A DNA stretch of 7,455 nt, taken from the NCBI GenBank assembly GCA_031274075.1, contig JAISQQ010000425.1:1-7455 (forward strand), in the 5' to 3' direction. The position numbers and the translations under genes were made by a program. Positions 6,959 to 7,455 of this stretch are shown piece by piece. The DNA is from Accumulibacter sp. Lineage in GTDB: Bacteria > Pseudomonadota > Gammaproteobacteria > Burkholderiales > Rhodocyclaceae. Each line of letters opens with the position of its first letter. Position 1 is the stretch's first letter. A model generated the notes under the pieces. The model had not been told where the DNA came from and searched no databases. It saw only the letters and a list, made by a program, of their open reading frames with translations.

Positions 6959-7089
6959 GTAGGGCGGGAAAGCGCAGCGCCTCCCGCCGATTCTTTTTAC
7001 GGCGCAACGCGCCGCACGATTCAAAGGCCGTCGAATACGATAAGCGGCGGCGATGCCGCCGGAGAGAACGACCGGCGGATGGCGCTACG
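6959..7089. repeat. intergenic repeat element, copy 2, with a replaced right end
   Basis: These bases match 137-267 without gaps (118 of 131 by hand count). The left end, the GGCGGGA/TCCCGCC stem and the CGGCGC-AAC-GCGCCG hairpin (7000-7014) are conserved. Copy 2 also has a perfect CGGCGGC-GAT-GCCGCCG hairpin (7045-7061), which is weaker in copy 1. After 7089 the sequence departs from copy 1: the CTTTCCCGCCCTAC end is missing and a different hairpin (7074-7105) takes its place. It fills most of the gap between the convergent genes. Confidence 0.85.
6963..6998 (+). terminator. probable intrinsic terminator of the DUF2339-DUF3999 operon
   Basis: The stem GGCGGGA (6963-6969) with TCCCGCC (6982-6988) encloses a smaller GCG/CGC stem (6972-6974 with 6978-6980). 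It is followed by GATTCTTTTT (6989-6998), which has seven T in ten bases. It lies 10 bases after the stop codon. The T run starts a few bases late, so efficiency is uncertain. It is formed by the left end of the repeat element, so that copy seems to serve as the gene's 3' end. Confidence 0.55.
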
Positions 7090-7105
7090 TGTTTATCCAT
7101 CCGCC
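7074..7105. repeat. perfect 9-bp inverted repeat between convergent genes
   Basis: GGCGGATGG (7074-7082) pairs with CCATCCGCC (7097-7105) around a 14-base loop. It starts 23 bases beyond the ulaG stop on the minus strand, so it could help to end that transcript, but the sequence following on that strand (GGTCGTTCTCT) has no strong T tract. It overlaps the right edge of repeat copy 2. Confidence 0.6.
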
Positions 7106-7128
7106 CGCGCTTCGCTTTGGGATGTGTA

Positions 7129-7455
7129 TTACAGGAAATACGAAAACGGCAGATCCGTCTCCTTGGTGAACACGTCCTCGAAGCCGCGGAAGTAGTGGTA
7201 TTCCATGTCGTCCTTGTTGTCGGGATAGACGAACTTGCCGCCGACTTGCCAGATATACGGCTTGAAGCAGTATTTCAGGCGGTTTTTCTTCATTTTCCAC
7301 AGCACGACGATTTCCATCGGGTCGGCCATGAAGTTGGTCCAGATGTCGTGGTGGAAGGGAATGATCACCTGGGTGTTCAGCGCTTCGGCCATGCGCAGGA
7401 TGTCCGACGAGGTCATCTTGTCGGTGATGCCGCGCGGGTTTTCGCCGTAGGAACC
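7129..7455 (-). CDS. ulaG: L-ascorbate-6-phosphate lactonase UlaG, C-terminal part (5' end beyond window)
   Basis: UlaG is a cytoplasmic metallo-beta-lactamase-fold hydrolase. It opens the lactone ring of L-ascorbate-6-phosphate to 3-keto-L-gulonate-6-phosphate in anaerobic ascorbate use. The 108 visible residues begin [16 protein letters not shown] and include [16 protein letters not shown] and [10 protein letters not shown], ending DLPFSYFL. From memory these match the end of E. coli UlaG (354 residues) nearly motif for motif, so this is about the last 30 percent. The HH of FHHDIW probably holds the final active-site histidine; the HxHxDH metal motif lies outside the window. The gene converges on the DUF operon. 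Its lower GC reflects amino-acid content, since third positions remain GC-rich, so I see no sign of recent transfer. No other ula gene is visible. Confidence 0.93.
   Translation of the reverse strand, partial: GSYGENPRGITDKMTSSDILRMAEALNTQVIIPFHHDIWTNFMADPMEIVVLWKMKKNRLKYCFKPYIWQVGGKFVYPDNKDDMEYHYFRGFEDVFTKETDLPFSYFL

Noticed and set aside
7129..7455. Lower GC of ulaG as evidence of horizontal transfer
   Set aside because: Third codon positions are still strongly G/C. The lower overall GC comes from many Lys, Phe, Tyr, Asp and Asn residues in a conserved protein.

Overview
The window comes from a very GC-rich Gram-negative bacterium, most likely a beta- or gammaproteobacterium. The evidence is the adjacent DUF2339/DUF3999 gene pair, a DUF3999 protein with a Sec signal peptide, and a UlaG-type lactonase close to the enterobacterial one. 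I cannot place it more precisely.

Layout: bases 1-136 may hold the last codons of an unidentified upstream gene. Bases 137-716 are a repeat-rich intergenic zone. It contains a 145-bp element with 23-bp terminal inverted repeats (137-281), a 13-bp inverted-repeat pair (350-362 and 704-716) enclosing a 16-bp duplication, a perfect hairpin, and five tandem copies of a 41-42 bp unit (461-669). Bases 717-932 form the 5' region of a two-gene operon. Bases 933-5381 encode an exceptionally long DUF2339 polytopic membrane protein (1482 residues). Its stop codon overlaps the start of a DUF3999 envelope protein (5378-6952, 524 residues) in an ATGA junction. A second copy of the intergenic element begins 6 bp after that stop (6959-7089) and probably supplies a transcription terminator. 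The 3' third of ulaG (L-ascorbate-6-phosphate lactonase, minus strand, 7129-7455) converges on the operon and runs off the window.

How the genes work together: the two DUF proteins look translationally coupled. The first would be an inner-membrane protein of dozens of helices, and the second a periplasm-exposed beta-rich protein anchored by one C-terminal helix. The pairing of these families is common, but to my knowledge their biochemical role is unknown. UlaG belongs to ascorbate catabolism and appears unrelated to the operon.

The most notable feature is inside the DUF2339 gene. A four-helix module of about 100-111 residues occurs at least four times in tandem, and three copies are nearly identical at DNA level, so the amplification is recent. 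A second, separate 29-residue repeat block sits in the N-terminal linker. The intergenic repeats, which share the end word GTAGGGCG, are the other feature worth following up.
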